The position numbers and the translations under genes were made by a program. This document shows positions 27,773 through 38,215 of a DNA stretch of 64,000 nucleotides, in pieces; positions within the stretch are counted from its first letter, which is position 1; the number at the start of each line of letters is the position of its first letter. Source of the DNA: Synechococcus sp. MVIR-18-1 (lineage in GTDB: Bacteria > Cyanobacteriota > Cyanobacteriia > PCC-6307 > Cyanobiaceae); assembly GCF_014279835.1 (NCBI RefSeq), contig NZ_CP047942.1, forward strand, positions 1,116,001 through 1,180,000. The letters are read 5' to 3'. The notes below the pieces were generated by a model, which saw nothing but the letters and a program-made list of their open reading frames with translations, had not been told where the DNA came from and ran no database searches.

Positions 27773-27880
27773 ATGGGATTTGACATCCACCTGATTGCAA
27801 ATTTTGGGGCTCTTGCTCTCATCACGCTTGCTGGCCCAGCAGTGATCTTCATCCTCTTCTACAGGCGCGGAGCTCTCTGA
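27773..27880 (+). CDS. psb30: Photosystem II protein Psb30 (Ycf12)
   Basis: A 35-aa single-pass membrane protein: [20 protein letters not shown], then [15 protein letters not shown]. The hydrophobic helix with the A-GPAVIF-L turn and the short basic end RRGAL match the Psb30/Ycf12 family, a small subunit at the periphery of the PSII core. The gene is too short for many gene callers. It is divergent from the YkgJ gene, and its last 22 bases overlap the convergent ClC gene. Confidence 0.82.
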   Translation: MGFDIHLIANFGALALITLAGPAVIFILFYRRGAL

Positions 27881-29223
27881 AGCTTTGCGAGTGCGTGATA
27901 CACCGGTGTTCGCGAGACCAGCCGGCCGGTGTAAGCGGCAATCACGGCCGTGAGACAAGCTCCTGCAAATAATTGTTGATCGCCGACGAGTCGCCAGGAA
28001 AAAATTAAGGAGACCAAGGGCAATTGGGTGGCTCCAGCTAGTCCTGCTGCTAAGCCAAGCCCTACGCCCACTTGGGTGCTGAATCCAATCACCGCACAGA
28101 CCGTGTAGCCGAGAACGGCACCGAAGGTGAGCGATGGGTCGATTAACCCGCCTGGTACTCCTGGTGCGAGGGCGAGCATGGGACCGATCACCCGGACAAC
28201 GGTGATCCAAATGCTCACGATCCCCGAGCTGAAATCAGAATGCTCAGAGCCAAGTTCCGGCAAGCCTCGCTCAAGCAGTTGTTTCACGAGTGCCTCACCA
28301 TCCGCAGTGCTTGTTCCCCAGCTCAACAGGGCGAGCAAACTCAGTGCGGCGCCTAGGCACAGACCGGTGCGCAGGGGACGCTGTCGGACCAATGGAGATA
28401 AGCGTGCTGTGGTCCACACCAGTCCTCGATTGAAGAATCCGCCCACAAGACCAGCGGCGATTCCAATCGGAATCGCCAGCATCAGTTGTTCTTTTTCTGG
28501 CGCATACACATTGATGAGACCTAAGCCGAAGATCGGTTCTCCTCCAAGGTTTGAAAATCCAGCCGCGGCCACACACACCAGCAAAGCCGGCCAGATCGTG
28601 ACGATTGAATATTCAGCTGTGAGCTCCTCAAGCATGAACACAACGCCCAGCAAAGGAGTGTTGAAACCACCGGCTAGGCCGGCTCCTCCGCCAATGGCGA
28701 CCATCTGTCGTTCGGTGAGAGCTGGCATCCAATTGGGCCAACGTTTTTGCGTGGCGCGTGCCACCGCTGAGCCAAATTGCACCACTGGACCTTCCCGTCC
28801 CAGAGGAAACATGGCTGCTGTCGCTACCGACCAAAGGATTCCTCTGTGCAGCGTGCTGCCTGCTTCCATCGCATCTGGCATCAACGATGGATCTTCCAGC
28901 GCGTTCATCGTTGAAGGAATTCCAGATCCAGCGCCGCCTCGCCACGGCCCTCGTTGAAGCATCAACAGGATCGGCATCACCACAACGGGAGCGATTGCAA
29001 TCAGCAGACCAATGGAGGTCCAGCGGGTTTGGCCGGTTGTTGGCAAGAAATCGAACAACCACTCCTGAATGCGATCGACGAGATTCAGGGGGAGGCAAGC
29101 CAGGCCAATCAAGACGCCAACAGCTAGCAAGCCAATGAAATGGCGCCCAAGTCGATTGATTTCGTTCAAGACCGACGCTGGGCCACGGAACCGTGAGTTT
29201 GTTGTGTTGCGTTCAGAGGTCAT
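27859..29223 (-). CDS. ClC-family chloride channel/antiporter
   Basis: A 454-aa integral membrane protein from the ATG at 29223, which overlaps the recJ stop as ATGA. ClC selectivity motifs are present: [17 protein letters not shown] (with the gating glutamate of the antiporter type), and [18 protein letters not shown]. About ten or more hydrophobic segments; no CBS domains. It probably exchanges Cl- for H+. An in-frame ATG eight codons upstream is less likely. Confidence 0.92.
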   Translation of the reverse strand: MTSERNTTNSRFRGPASVLNEINRLGRHFIGLLAVGVLIGLACLPLNLVDRIQEWLFDFLPTTGQTRWTSIGLLIAIAPVVVMPILLMLQRGPWRGGAGSGIPSTMNALEDPSLMPDAMEAGSTLHRGILWSVATAAMFPLGREGPVVQFGSAVARATQKRWPNWMPALTERQMVAIGGGAGLAGGFNTPLLGVVFMLEELTAEYSIVTIWPALLVCVAAAGFSNLGGEPIFGLGLINVYAPEKEQLMLAIPIGIAAGLVGGFFNRGLVWTTARLSPLVRQRPLRTGLCLGAALSLLALLSWGTSTADGEALVKQLLERGLPELGSEHSDFSSGIVSIWITVVRVIGPMLALAPGVPGGLIDPSLTFGAVLGYTVCAVIGFSTQVGVGLGLAAGLAGATQLPLVSLIFSWRLVGDQQLFAGACLTAVIAAYTGRLVSRTPVYHALAKLQRAPRL

Positions 29224-31130
29224 GGAAGAAGGCCAAGGCCAATGCAAGCGTCTTGAATGAGGCCAGCAACGTAAGGGTGTCTTGCCCTGTTGTCTTCACT
29301 TTCAAATACACCGTTGCTGTTGACCAATCCAGACAGCCTTTCCCCAGATGGATTCCGAATCTCTACGGTTGATCCGTGGGGGCTCGTGCAGCGATAAACG
29401 CCTAGGCCGCGGTGCAGATCCAAGCAAGCGTGATGTTCGCGTAGGGCCTGGATTTCGAGCTGCAGTTTTGCTTCTCCTTGCCAGCGGTTGAGGCTGATTC
29501 GAAACGCCACGTCCACGACGGTTGGCAGTGGTTGGGTTTGTTGCCAGCGCCAAGCGATCGCTTCCCTTTCACAGTCGTCTTGCGCCAAGGTGAGTTTGAG
29601 GTGACCGCCGCGGAGCAATCGCTGGGATGTCACCGTGCAAGCTCTCGACCAAAACAGTGGTGCTGGATGGCCGATTCCAAAAGGTTCCAGAGAGAGCAAT
29701 GCGGACCAGAGTTCGTGATTGATCGCTGCGAGCGACAACAATGCTTCTGGTTCCACCAGGATTCCTTCCCCACGCTTTTGAATCCAGTTCAGAGCCAAGG
29801 CATTGAGCTCCTCATGCAGGCGATGCACCTGCTCGGCTTTCACCGTGAATCCCCCTGCGGCGGGGTGGCCGCCATGGCGCTCGAGAAGGGCTGTGCAGTG
29901 GTTGAGAGCGTTGTCGACGGCAAACCCTGCTGGAGCCCGCACCGAGGCTCGCATCAGGCCATCGCCATCAGCAGCCAGTAAGGCGGTTGGACGTTGGAAA
30001 CGTTCCATGAGGCGTGCCGCAACGATGCCAATCACCCCGTGATGCCAGTGGCCTTGCGCGAGAAGAAGAAAGGGTGGTAATGGATCACGGTCAGACTCCA
30101 ATAGGGCCAAGGCTTCGGCCTCAATGGCATCACACAGTTCTCGCCGCTGTCGGTTGAGACTGTCGCATTGGCGGCCAAGCTCAATCGCGCTGTTTTGGTC
30201 GTCGGCGGTGAGTAAATCCACCACCAATTGGGGATCGCCGATTCGCCCTACGGCGTTGATTCTGGGAGCCAGTTGAAAGCCGATGTCATCGGCGCGCAGT
30301 GGCCGATCACCGAGTCCAGCAAGTTGCTGCAGGGCGCGCACTCCCGGACAGTTGCTTTGATGGAGATGAAGCAACCCTTCTCTCAGGAGTGTCCTGTTGG
30401 CTCCTGTCAGCGGTGCCATGTCGGCCACCGTTCCAATGCAAAACAAATCACGAGCACTGGCGATGGCTGTTGGTTGGCACATACGTTCTGCGAGTTCGCG
30501 CGCCAGGACATAGGCGAGTCCAACGCCTGCTAATCCTCGATAGGGAGAGTGGTCCGGCGTGGTGGCCGGATGAATTAAAGCGAGAGCTTTTGGGCGTTTC
30601 TTTGGGAGCGTGTGGTGATCGGTGAGCACCACCTCTATGCCCAGATCTTCAGCTCTACTCAAGGCCTCGTGGGCCGCCACTCCGTTATCGACAGTGACAA
30701 TGAGCCGAACGCCACCATCGTGGAGTTCATTCACCATGGAACAGTTCAAGCCATAGCCATCAGCCATACGGCTTGGGATCGCTGCTTGGGGTTCCGCCCC
30801 CAACGTGCGCAAGGTGCGCAGCAACAACGCCGTACTCGTCATGCCATCGGCGTCGTAGTCACCACAAATGGCAACGCGTTCTGCTGTCAAACAGGCTTGA
30901 TGCAAGCGTTGGACCGCCGTTTCCAATTCAGGGAAGTGGCCATCCGGGTTGGGTAAGGGGGAATCACTCAGTAAGGCATTCACCTGATCTGGTTCTGTCA
31001 GACCGCGGCGGAACAGCAGTGCACGCAGGGGCAGAGGAAGGGGAACCGCATCGAGAGCAGTGAGGTCAATGCCCCGCGGTAGTTGCCATTGCTGAATTGA
31101 GGCGGCAGACGGCAACGGGCAGGAGCACAA
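29220..31130 (-). CDS. recJ: Single-stranded-DNA-specific exonuclease RecJ
   Basis: A 5'-3' ssDNA exonuclease for recombination and mismatch repair. The 636-aa protein contains DHH-family motifs DYDADG at 91-96, VTVDNG, DHH at 171-173 and the DHHA1 region GGHPAAGGFTVKA, followed by the RecJ OB domain. The length is normal, with an ATG start. Divergent from the HAD gene at 31168; the clc start overlaps its end. Confidence 0.95.
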   Translation of the reverse strand: MCSCPLPSAASIQQWQLPRGIDLTALDAVPLPLPLRALLFRRGLTEPDQVNALLSDSPLPNPDGHFPELETAVQRLHQACLTAERVAICGDYDADGMTSTALLLRTLRTLGAEPQAAIPSRMADGYGLNCSMVNELHDGGVRLIVTVDNGVAAHEALSRAEDLGIEVVLTDHHTLPKKRPKALALIHPATTPDHSPYRGLAGVGLAYVLARELAERMCQPTAIASARDLFCIGTVADMAPLTGANRTLLREGLLHLHQSNCPGVRALQQLAGLGDRPLRADDIGFQLAPRINAVGRIGDPQLVVDLLTADDQNSAIELGRQCDSLNRQRRELCDAIEAEALALLESDRDPLPPFLLLAQGHWHHGVIGIVAARLMERFQRPTALLAADGDGLMRASVRAPAGFAVDNALNHCTALLERHGGHPAAGGFTVKAEQVHRLHEELNALALNWIQKRGEGILVEPEALLSLAAINHELWSALLSLEPFGIGHPAPLFWSRACTVTSQRLLRGGHLKLTLAQDDCEREAIAWRWQQTQPLPTVVDVAFRISLNRWQGEAKLQLEIQALREHHACLDLHRGLGVYRCTSPHGSTVEIRNPSGERLSGLVNSNGVFESEDNRARHPYVAGLIQDACIGLGLLP

Positions 31131-31167
31131 GCAGCCTGCATTGTGCTTCGTCCTTCAAGCTGTTGCC

Positions 31168-31941
31168 ATGAATTGCATGGCTGTCATGCCTGTCTTGAAG
31201 ACCGTGTTCTGGGATGTGGATGGCACCCTTGCGGACACTGAAATGGATGGGCATCGACCAGCCTTCAACCGAGCTTTCGTTGAACAGGGTTTGGATTGGA
31301 CCTGGGATCCAGAGACTTACAAGCGTTTGCTCAGCATTCCTGGTGGAATCCTTCGTATGAAAACTTTTGCGCAGCAGCAGGGTGAGGTCTTGAGCGATGC
31401 GCAGTTTGCTCAGCTGCGCATGTCCAAACAGCGTCACTATCTCGATGCAGTGCGTGCCGGAGCTGTGACTCTTCGCCCAGGCGTGGAAAGACTTCTTCGT
31501 GAGCTTCAGGCGCGGGCGATTCCTCAATGGATTGTGACCAGTAGTGGTGGTCCTTCCGTATCCGCGTTGTTAGACACCCTGTTTCCCGGCGGCGACCATC
31601 CGTTTGCTGGTGTGATTAGTGCCGATGATGTATCGAGGCATAAACCCAATCCTGATCCCTATTTAAAAGCGCTTGCATGCAGTGATACCGATCCTGATGC
31701 GGCCTTGGCGTTTGAGGATTCAACGCCGGGCCTTCTTTCGGCCAGAACGGCTGGCCTGCGCTGTCTGCTGATGCCCTCTCCATGGGATCAGGAGCTCCAT
31801 CGCTATCAAGATCAGGCCGTGGCGATGCTGGATCATCTGGGGAGTGCCCAGATCCCATGCACTGTTTCGAGCGGCCCCCCTTGTCTGGATGGGCTTGTCA
31901 CGCTGGAGTACTTGCAGATGCTTCTCGTCTTACCTGATTGA
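31168..31941 (+). CDS. HAD-superfamily phosphatase, CbbY-like
   Basis: A haloacid-dehalogenase subclass IA phosphatase. Visible features are motif I DVDGTLADTE, the cap domain, motif II TSSGG, motif III Lys in VSRHKPNPDPYL and motif IV FEDSTPGLLSARTAG. The VFWDVDGTLADTE start and RPAFNRAF fit CbbY proteins, which dephosphorylate Rubisco-inhibiting sugar phosphates; the exact substrate is inferred. Start uncertain: ATGs at 31168, 31177 and 31186 are in frame. Glycerate kinase lies two genes downstream. Confidence 0.88.
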   Translation: MNCMAVMPVLKTVFWDVDGTLADTEMDGHRPAFNRAFVEQGLDWTWDPETYKRLLSIPGGILRMKTFAQQQGEVLSDAQFAQLRMSKQRHYLDAVRAGAVTLRPGVERLLRELQARAIPQWIVTSSGGPSVSALLDTLFPGGDHPFAGVISADDVSRHKPNPDPYLKALACSDTDPDAALAFEDSTPGLLSARTAGLRCLLMPSPWDQELHRYQDQAVAMLDHLGSAQIPCTVSSGPPCLDGLVTLEYLQMLLVLPD

Positions 31942-32279
31942 TGACGACCCATCTCACCCGCTATGAACAGTTTCAGAGACGGATTGGTGTTCAACTCACA
32001 CGAGCGCTAACTGGATCTTGGCGTCGCCGCAGCCTGGGTGTTCTCTCCCTGCTGCTGGGGTTCCTTTTGGGCAGCAACTTCACCATGTATTGGTTTCAAA
32101 AGGTCGATCAACAACGCCCTTTCGTGGTGTTTTACATGGTGATTGTTATTGAGCTGTTGATTCGAGGACGCAGCTATGTGAAGCAAGAACCATGGCCCCT
32201 GGGCTGGCTAGCTCTCGACAACATCCGCGTTGGAGCCGTCTTTTCCGTTGTGTTTGAGGCCTTCAAGCTTGGCTCTTGA
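31941..32279 (+). CDS. ycf20: Ycf20 / DUF565 family membrane protein
   Basis: A 112-aa protein with two hydrophobic stretches (LGVLSLLLGFLLGSNFTMYW and PFVVFYMVIVIELLI) and the TGSWRRRSLG lead-in typical of Ycf20 (DUF565). The plant and algal homologues affect non-photochemical quenching; the cyanobacterial role is not settled. Its ATG shares its A with the HAD stop (TGATG), so translation is probably coupled. Confidence 0.82.
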   Translation: MTTHLTRYEQFQRRIGVQLTRALTGSWRRRSLGVLSLLLGFLLGSNFTMYWFQKVDQQRPFVVFYMVIVIELLIRGRSYVKQEPWPLGWLALDNIRVGAVFSVVFEAFKLGS

Positions 32280-32289
32280 TCCGTCTCCA

Positions 32290-33210
32290 ATGGCTCCAAA
32301 AGGGTTGCCTTTGCTCCTTGAAGCCTTGGGTTGGTCCGAACCCGAGCGCTGGTGGAGCCATTGGCAGCAACGCGGTGGTGTTGAACTTGCCCGTTGCGTC
32401 TGGCCCGAGAACGTGAACGATGAATGGCTGCTGGGTGTGGCGTTTCCATTGCTCTCGCAGGTAGAGAGCCTCATGGAGATGGGTGGTCGTCCCCTGCTCG
32501 GACTGAGTGCTCTTCCTGGATGCGGAAAAACCACCCTTTGCGATTGGCTTGTGCAAGCCAGTTCCGAGTTGGGATGGTCGATCGCGTTTCTTTCAATCGA
32601 TGATTTTTATTGGCCTGGTCCAGAGCTTGATCGACGGATGGCAGGAAATCCCTGGGGTGTGCCCAGGGCAATACCAGGTAGTCACGATCTGGAGTTGATG
32701 GCCATAGCTCTTGATCAGTGGCGAGAGACAGGGATATTGAACGCCCCTCGCTTTGATAAATCCCTCCGTCAAGGTCGAGGGGATCGCAGTGAATGGGTTC
32801 GATCCACTCCTGATTTAGTGGTGCTGGAGGGATGGTTCGTGGGCGTTTGCGTGCCTGATGAAATTTGTTCCGCTCAGAACTTGCACTCGCTTGAGCTCAC
32901 AAGTGAAGAGATGCTGTATCGCGAGCGGCTCATTCGGCTCATCCCTGACTATGCACCGATCTGGGATCGAATCGATAAGCTCTGGCACCTCAAATCTCAA
33001 AGCGGTACATCGAGCCGGCTTTGGAAGCGACAGCAGGTGGAGACCCAAACCAGGACCACCGGTGTTCAAGTGTCTGAATCCGCTGTCCAAGATTTTGTTC
33101 GGATGATTGAAACTGCATTTCCAGCACCTTGGCTGCAGGATCTGCATCAATCCGATGTTGTGATTGATCTCACAAACCAACGCGCCGTTCGTGAGATCAC
33201 CTTGAAATGA
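32290..33210 (+). CDS. D-glycerate 3-kinase
   Basis: A 306-aa P-loop kinase from the ATG at 32290. It has an atypical Walker A ALPGCGKTT at 74-82, FLSIDDFYW (the kinase Walker-B-like motif), PRFDKSLRQGRGDR and VVLEGWFVG, all hallmarks of the GLYK/glycerate kinase family related to phosphoribulokinase. It completes photorespiratory recycling by making 3-phosphoglycerate. It is 10 bp after ycf20 and probably in one transcript with the CbbY-like phosphatase. An upstream in-frame start would overlap ycf20. Confidence 0.88.
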   Translation: MAPKGLPLLLEALGWSEPERWWSHWQQRGGVELARCVWPENVNDEWLLGVAFPLLSQVESLMEMGGRPLLGLSALPGCGKTTLCDWLVQASSELGWSIAFLSIDDFYWPGPELDRRMAGNPWGVPRAIPGSHDLELMAIALDQWRETGILNAPRFDKSLRQGRGDRSEWVRSTPDLVVLEGWFVGVCVPDEICSAQNLHSLELTSEEMLYRERLIRLIPDYAPIWDRIDKLWHLKSQSGTSSRLWKRQQVETQTRTTGVQVSESAVQDFVRMIETAFPAPWLQDLHQSDVVIDLTNQRAVREITLK

Positions 33211-33212
33211 AC

Positions 33213-33389
33213 TCAGTCCTCGCTGTCATCAGCATCAGCAACCGGATACACAAAACCTTGAGCACGGCCACTCAACACTGACTTGCCGATTGACATAGCA
33301 CGTTGTGCAGCAGTGGCTGCTTTTGCCTTCCAAACAGCATGCCTTTGATTGCGCTTGCTCTTAGAGGTTTTCTTCTTCGGTACAGCCAT
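33213..33389 (-). CDS. rpmF: 50S ribosomal protein L32
   Basis: A 58-aa basic protein starting [20 protein letters not shown], the standard cyanobacterial L32 N-terminus, with an acidic end (ADADDSED). It lacks the zinc-binding cysteines found in some L32 proteins, as is usual in this group. Convergent with the glycerate kinase gene (2 bp between stops) and divergent from ftsH, with an 87-bp shared promoter region. Confidence 0.95.
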   Translation of the reverse strand: MAVPKKKTSKSKRNQRHAVWKAKAATAAQRAMSIGKSVLSGRAQGFVYPVADADDSED

Positions 33390-33476
33390 TGCAGCCGGAA
33401 CTCTTCCAAACGCCCATAATCTACTTTCGAGAGTCCGCTCGTCAAATCGCTACTCTTAATACATCGCAGGAACGGT

Positions 33477-35372
33477 GTGAGTTCAGGTCCGGAAGATCGT
33501 GAAATCATCGTCTCCCAGGCATCTGGGACCGATGCCAAGGAAAGCCCCACCAATCCGTTTGCTCGCTTTAAATCGGATCCCCCGCCGAGTTACAGCGAGT
33601 TATTGACGCAAATTTCAGCGGGAAAAGTCAAAGATCTGCAATTGGTTCCTGCTCGTCGGGAAGTGATCGTGGAATACGACGACGGCCGCAATGCCACTGT
33701 TTCCACACTGGCGAACGATCAACAGATCTTGCGTACAGCTGAATCTGCTGGCGTTCCCTTGACGGTGAAAGATGTTCGTCAGGAACAAGCTTTGGCTGGG
33801 TTGGCAGGAAATTTGGCCCTGATCGCCTTGATTGTGATCGGCCTTTCTTTTCTGCTTCGTCGCTCGGCGCAGGCCGCAAACAAAGCCATGGGCTTTGGTC
33901 GCAGTCAAGCTCGGATCCGCCCTCAAGATGAAATCACCGTTCGATTTGAGGACGTTGCCGGGATCAGCGAAGCCAAGGAGGAACTCCAGGAGGTCGTGAC
34001 CTTTCTGAAGCAGCCCGAGAGTTTTATTCGTCTTGGAGCGCGGATCCCTCGGGGTGTTCTGTTGGTAGGACCGCCGGGAACGGGAAAAACATTGCTGGCC
34101 AAGGCCATTGCTGGGGAGGCTGGGGTTCCGTTTTTCTCGATTGCGGCATCTGAGTTTGTAGAGCTGTTTGTGGGCGTTGGTGCAAGTCGCGTTCGCGATT
34201 TATTCCGCAAGGCCAAGGAGAAATCGCCTTGCATCATTTTTATCGATGAAATTGATGCCGTTGGCCGTCAACGCGGTGCAGGAATCGGCGGGGGCAATGA
34301 TGAACGGGAGCAGACCCTGAATCAGTTGCTCACTGAAATGGATGGCTTTGCTGATAATTCAGGTGTGATCTTGCTTGCCGCCACCAACAGGGCTGACGTG
34401 CTCGATACGGCCTTAATGCGTCCAGGCCGTTTCGATCGTCGTATCCATGTCGACCTGCCTGATCGCAAGGGGCGTGAGGCGATCCTTGCGGTTCATGCCC
34501 GAAGTAGACCTCTTTCAGATGAGGTGTCTTTGGCTGATTGGGCCCTAAGAACACCAGGATTTTCGGGTGCTGATCTGGCCAATCTCATCAATGAAGCCGC
34601 GATCCTCACGGCGCGACATGACCGTTCCTTTGTAGGCAGCTCAGAATTAGAGGCAGCCCTTGAACGCATCACGATGGGCTTATCGGCGTCTCCCCTCCAG
34701 GACAGTGCCAAGAAACGGCTGATCGCATATCACGAAATTGGTCATGCCTTGGTGGCAGCCCTTACGCCTCACGCCGATCCTGTGGACAAGGTGACCTTGC
34801 TTCCACGCAGTGGTGGAGTGGGCGGATTTACCCGATTCTTCCCTGATGAGGAGGTGATTGATTCCGGCCTGGTCAGCAAGGCTTATTTGCGGGCGCGTCT
34901 TGTCATGGCACTCGGTGGACGTGCAGCAGAGACGGTGGTCTTTGGTCCTGGTGAGATCACCCAGGGAGCGAGTGGAGATCTGCAAATGGTCTCTCAGCTC
35001 GCCAGAGAAATGGTGACTCGCTTTGGATTTTCTTCTCTGGGGCCCGTTGCTCTTGAAGGTGGTGATCAGGAGGTGTTTTTAGGTAGAGACTTAATCCATA
35101 CCCGTCCCTCCTATGCAGAGAGCACAGGTAAAGCAATTGATGCTTGTGTTCGCCAGCTGGCAAGCCAAGCTCTCGATGAGGCGATCGCCTTATTAGAGCC
35201 CCGTCGTGAAGTCATGGATCGTCTTGTTGAGGCCTTGATTACGGAAGAAACGCTATCGAGTTCGCGCTTCTATGAAATAGGGGGTCTAGATCAGCCGCAA
35301 AGTAGGGAAAATCAATTGAAGAATGATGATTTTTATAAACCCCTTCTGGCTCAAAAGCCAGCTGCGACTTGA
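33477..35372 (+). CDS. ftsH: ATP-dependent zinc metalloprotease FtsH
   Basis: An AAA+ membrane protease, 631 aa. Walker A GPPGTGKT at 198-205, Walker B IIFIDEID at 253-260, the SRH region [18 protein letters not shown] and the zinc site HEIGH at 419-423 are intact. Oddity: only one hydrophobic membrane segment is seen (about 106-128). The usual N-terminal segment before the small lumenal domain is absent, and no upstream in-frame start exists before a TAA. The start is GTG. Cyanobacteria have about four FtsH proteins; which one this is cannot be told here. It overlaps the UPF0182 gene by 4 bp. Confidence 0.95.
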   Translation: MSSGPEDREIIVSQASGTDAKESPTNPFARFKSDPPPSYSELLTQISAGKVKDLQLVPARREVIVEYDDGRNATVSTLANDQQILRTAESAGVPLTVKDVRQEQALAGLAGNLALIALIVIGLSFLLRRSAQAANKAMGFGRSQARIRPQDEITVRFEDVAGISEAKEELQEVVTFLKQPESFIRLGARIPRGVLLVGPPGTGKTLLAKAIAGEAGVPFFSIAASEFVELFVGVGASRVRDLFRKAKEKSPCIIFIDEIDAVGRQRGAGIGGGNDEREQTLNQLLTEMDGFADNSGVILLAATNRADVLDTALMRPGRFDRRIHVDLPDRKGREAILAVHARSRPLSDEVSLADWALRTPGFSGADLANLINEAAILTARHDRSFVGSSELEAALERITMGLSASPLQDSAKKRLIAYHEIGHALVAALTPHADPVDKVTLLPRSGGVGGFTRFFPDEEVIDSGLVSKAYLRARLVMALGGRAAETVVFGPGEITQGASGDLQMVSQLAREMVTRFGFSSLGPVALEGGDQEVFLGRDLIHTRPSYAESTGKAIDACVRQLASQALDEAIALLEPRREVMDRLVEALITEETLSSSRFYEIGGLDQPQSRENQLKNDDFYKPLLAQKPAAT

Positions 35373-38191
35373 TTCGCTCCACTCCAGTGGCAAAAATCAT
35401 CCAGATGGTGGGGCGTTTTGGGATCTTGTTGATCCCACTGATTGTGATTGTCTCCAGGTTGCAGGTGGAGTGGTATTGGTTCGATCAGTTTGAACTTGGA
35501 TCTGTTTATGGCAAACGTTTATATCTTCAATTAGCAGGCGCACTCTTTGCCTTTTTGTTTGTTGGCGGTTGTGCGCTTTGGCGTCAATCTTGGTTGCGCT
35601 TACCTGAATCCCTCAAGGATGAGAAAAAATCTGTCCTGACCGGCTATCGCTTTGGCTTCAGCCTGTTGGCATGCCTCTTGGTTTTGCTCTCCGTTCTTGC
35701 GATCGATACCCGTCTGGCCTGGCTGGCCTGGAGCGACCCTTTTTCATTGCCGTACTGGTGGAGTCTTCCCTTTTCGACAGCTTGGCCGCTGCTGAGTGTG
35801 TCAATTTTGGCGTTGATGTTGATCATGTTTGGCCTCACGCGCAGCCGACGGTTAGGCCTTGCCCAGGTTTATGGAAGCGCTTGTGTGTGTTTGATCGTTG
35901 CCCGGAGCTGGGGACTCTGGAGCCTTGCTTTTGCGATTCCTGATCTCGGTCGCATTGAACCGATGCTCGGCTCTGATGTGAGTTTTGGTTTGGGTCGTTT
36001 TTCTGCAATCGCGCTTGGCCTTGAGTTAGTCCTTTTACAGCTATCCCTCACGCTGAGTACAGCGTTATGGAGTCGATTAACACGTTCAACTTGCCTTAGC
36101 GATTGGGCTTTTCCAGGCTTAACCGTGCGTCAGCGACATGGTTTGAGGCCAGGTTTTGCTTTGGTGCTGCTTACCTGCTCAGGACTGCTGTGGCTCTCAA
36201 GGCACCAGTTGCTTTGGACTCAGGATGGAATCGTTGCAGGTGCCGGATGGCTTGATGTTCATCTTCTGCTTCCTTTGCGATCCGTGGGCTCGATTGCACT
36301 GCTCGTGTTGGCATTTGTTGTTTTGCCATCACCATTCTCGAGTCTTCGTCGCCGTCAATTACGGCTGATCCTGGCCTGTATTGCCGTGGTGTCGTTTGGC
36401 CTGGAGATGGTGTTATTTCCGTTGATGCATTGGCTTGTGGTGCGTCCGCGGGAATTACAGCTGGAGAGCCCATATATCAGTCGTGCGATTGAGGCCACGC
36501 GTCAGGCTTATCAATTGGACGGCATTACCACCACCCAGGTTGAACCATCTCCTCGCTTGAGTCCCCAGGATCTCCAGGACGGCGCAAGCACCTTACGCAA
36601 TATTCGGTTGTGGGATAGTCAGCCTCTACTCGCGACGAACCGACAGCTGCAGCAGCTCAGGGTTTACTACCGCTTCACCAATGCAGCAGTTGATCGCTAT
36701 CAGTTGCGTCCTGATTTGCTTGAACGTCAGCAGGTGATTCTCGCTGCGCGTGAACTCGATCAGGCAGCTCTCCCCAAGCGGTCACGCACCTGGCAAAACC
36801 GTCACTTTGTTTTTACGCATGGCTATGGATTTACGTTGAGTCCGGTGAATTCAAGCGCAGAAGATGGTCTTCCGGATTATTTCATTAGTGATATCGGTCG
36901 TTCAGCGCGTATTGAAGGTAATGAATTCCTAGATATTAGTCGCGCCGATGTCAAGAAGAATGTTCCGATTGGAAGGGCTGCCCTCTATTTTGGGATGCTT
37001 CCTTCTCCCTATGCCGTTGCACCAACTCAAATTGAGGAGTTCAATCATCCAGAAGGTGACGAAAACACATATAACCATTATTCAGGACGAGCTGGCATCC
37101 CACTGGCATCTTTAGGACAACGGATTGCTGCATCGGTTTACATCCGAGATCCAAGGTTGCTGAATACGGGCGTGTTGCAAGCTGATTCAAAATTATTGCT
37201 TCGACGCGATGTCAAAAAGCGCGTGAAGGCTTTGGCACCCTTTTTGCAGTTAAAAGGTGATCCTTATCTTGTCTCCGTTCCCATGGAGTCTGATCTCAAT
37301 CAGTATCAGGAAGATCAACATCAATATTGGATTGTTGATGGATACACCAGCTCCAACACCTATCCCTATGCCTCAACGCTTCCTGACGGACAAGAGATGC
37401 GCTATGTACGCAATTCTGTCAAGGCAATTGTTGATGCCTACAACGGAACGGTAAGGCTCTATGTGAGCGAACCGGACGATCCGATGATTCGTGGTTGGCA
37501 GAAGGTGTTCCCCGAATTGTTCCAGCCCTTGGCAGCTATGCCTTCGTCTTTGCGACAGCATTTGATGGTTCCTAGTGCCCTATTTGAGTTACAGGTGCAG
37601 CAATTGCTTCGATATCATGTCACGAATCCACGCATTTTTTATAGTGGAGATGATGTTTGGCAAGTTCCAAAAGAGCTTTATGGAAAAACACAGATTCCAG
37701 TGGCTCCGTATCACATTACAGCGCAAGTGAAACCCAGTGTTGACTCTGAATTTTTACTCTTACAACCCCTTACTCCGCTCGCACGTCCCAACCTTTCTGG
37801 CTGGTTGGCGGCAAGAAACGACGCTGAGCATTACGGAGAACTAATACTGTTGCGCTTCCCTAGCGATGTTCCGATTTTTGGACCTGAGCAGATCCAGGCT
37901 CTGATCAATCAAAATCCTGTGATCAGTCAACAGTTTGGCCTCTGGGACCGAGCAGGCTCTCAAGTTGTTCAAGGGAATTTATTGGTCGTACAACTCGGAA
38001 ATGCCCTTCTCTATGTTGAGCCGATTTACCTCAGAGCACGGCGAGGTGGATTGCCGACATTAACGCGTGTCGTTGTCAGTGATGGCAGTCGTGTGGCAAT
38101 GGCAAAGGATTTACGCACGGGTCTTGATGCACTCGTGCAGGGGAGTGGGGCAAAAGATGTTGTTGTCCAGGAGCTGGATAAAGCTTTGTAG
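35369..38191 (+). CDS. UPF0182 family integral membrane protein
   Basis: A 940-aa protein of the COG1615/UPF0182 family, function unknown. About seven hydrophobic segments fill residues 10-350 (including VEWYWFDQFELGSVYGKRL between the first two), then a large extracytoplasmic domain with characteristic stretches such as NIRLWDSQPLL, QLRVYYRF and IPLASLGQRIAASVYI. The length is normal for the family. The start TTG overlaps the ftsH stop, which suggests coupling to this protease; many genomes lack that linkage. Confidence 0.9.
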   Translation: MIRSTPVAKIIQMVGRFGILLIPLIVIVSRLQVEWYWFDQFELGSVYGKRLYLQLAGALFAFLFVGGCALWRQSWLRLPESLKDEKKSVLTGYRFGFSLLACLLVLLSVLAIDTRLAWLAWSDPFSLPYWWSLPFSTAWPLLSVSILALMLIMFGLTRSRRLGLAQVYGSACVCLIVARSWGLWSLAFAIPDLGRIEPMLGSDVSFGLGRFSAIALGLELVLLQLSLTLSTALWSRLTRSTCLSDWAFPGLTVRQRHGLRPGFALVLLTCSGLLWLSRHQLLWTQDGIVAGAGWLDVHLLLPLRSVGSIALLVLAFVVLPSPFSSLRRRQLRLILACIAVVSFGLEMVLFPLMHWLVVRPRELQLESPYISRAIEATRQAYQLDGITTTQVEPSPRLSPQDLQDGASTLRNIRLWDSQPLLATNRQLQQLRVYYRFTNAAVDRYQLRPDLLERQQVILAARELDQAALPKRSRTWQNRHFVFTHGYGFTLSPVNSSAEDGLPDYFISDIGRSARIEGNEFLDISRADVKKNVPIGRAALYFGMLPSPYAVAPTQIEEFNHPEGDENTYNHYSGRAGIPLASLGQRIAASVYIRDPRLLNTGVLQADSKLLLRRDVKKRVKALAPFLQLKGDPYLVSVPMESDLNQYQEDQHQYWIVDGYTSSNTYPYASTLPDGQEMRYVRNSVKAIVDAYNGTVRLYVSEPDDPMIRGWQKVFPELFQPLAAMPSSLRQHLMVPSALFELQVQQLLRYHVTNPRIFYSGDDVWQVPKELYGKTQIPVAPYHITAQVKPSVDSEFLLLQPLTPLARPNLSGWLAARNDAEHYGELILLRFPSDVPIFGPEQIQALINQNPVISQQFGLWDRAGSQVVQGNLLVVQLGNALLYVEPIYLRARRGGLPTLTRVVVSDGSRVAMAKDLRTGLDALVQGSGAKDVVVQELDKAL

Positions 38192-38215
38192 AACTAGTTT
38201 TTGTTTGGATAAACT

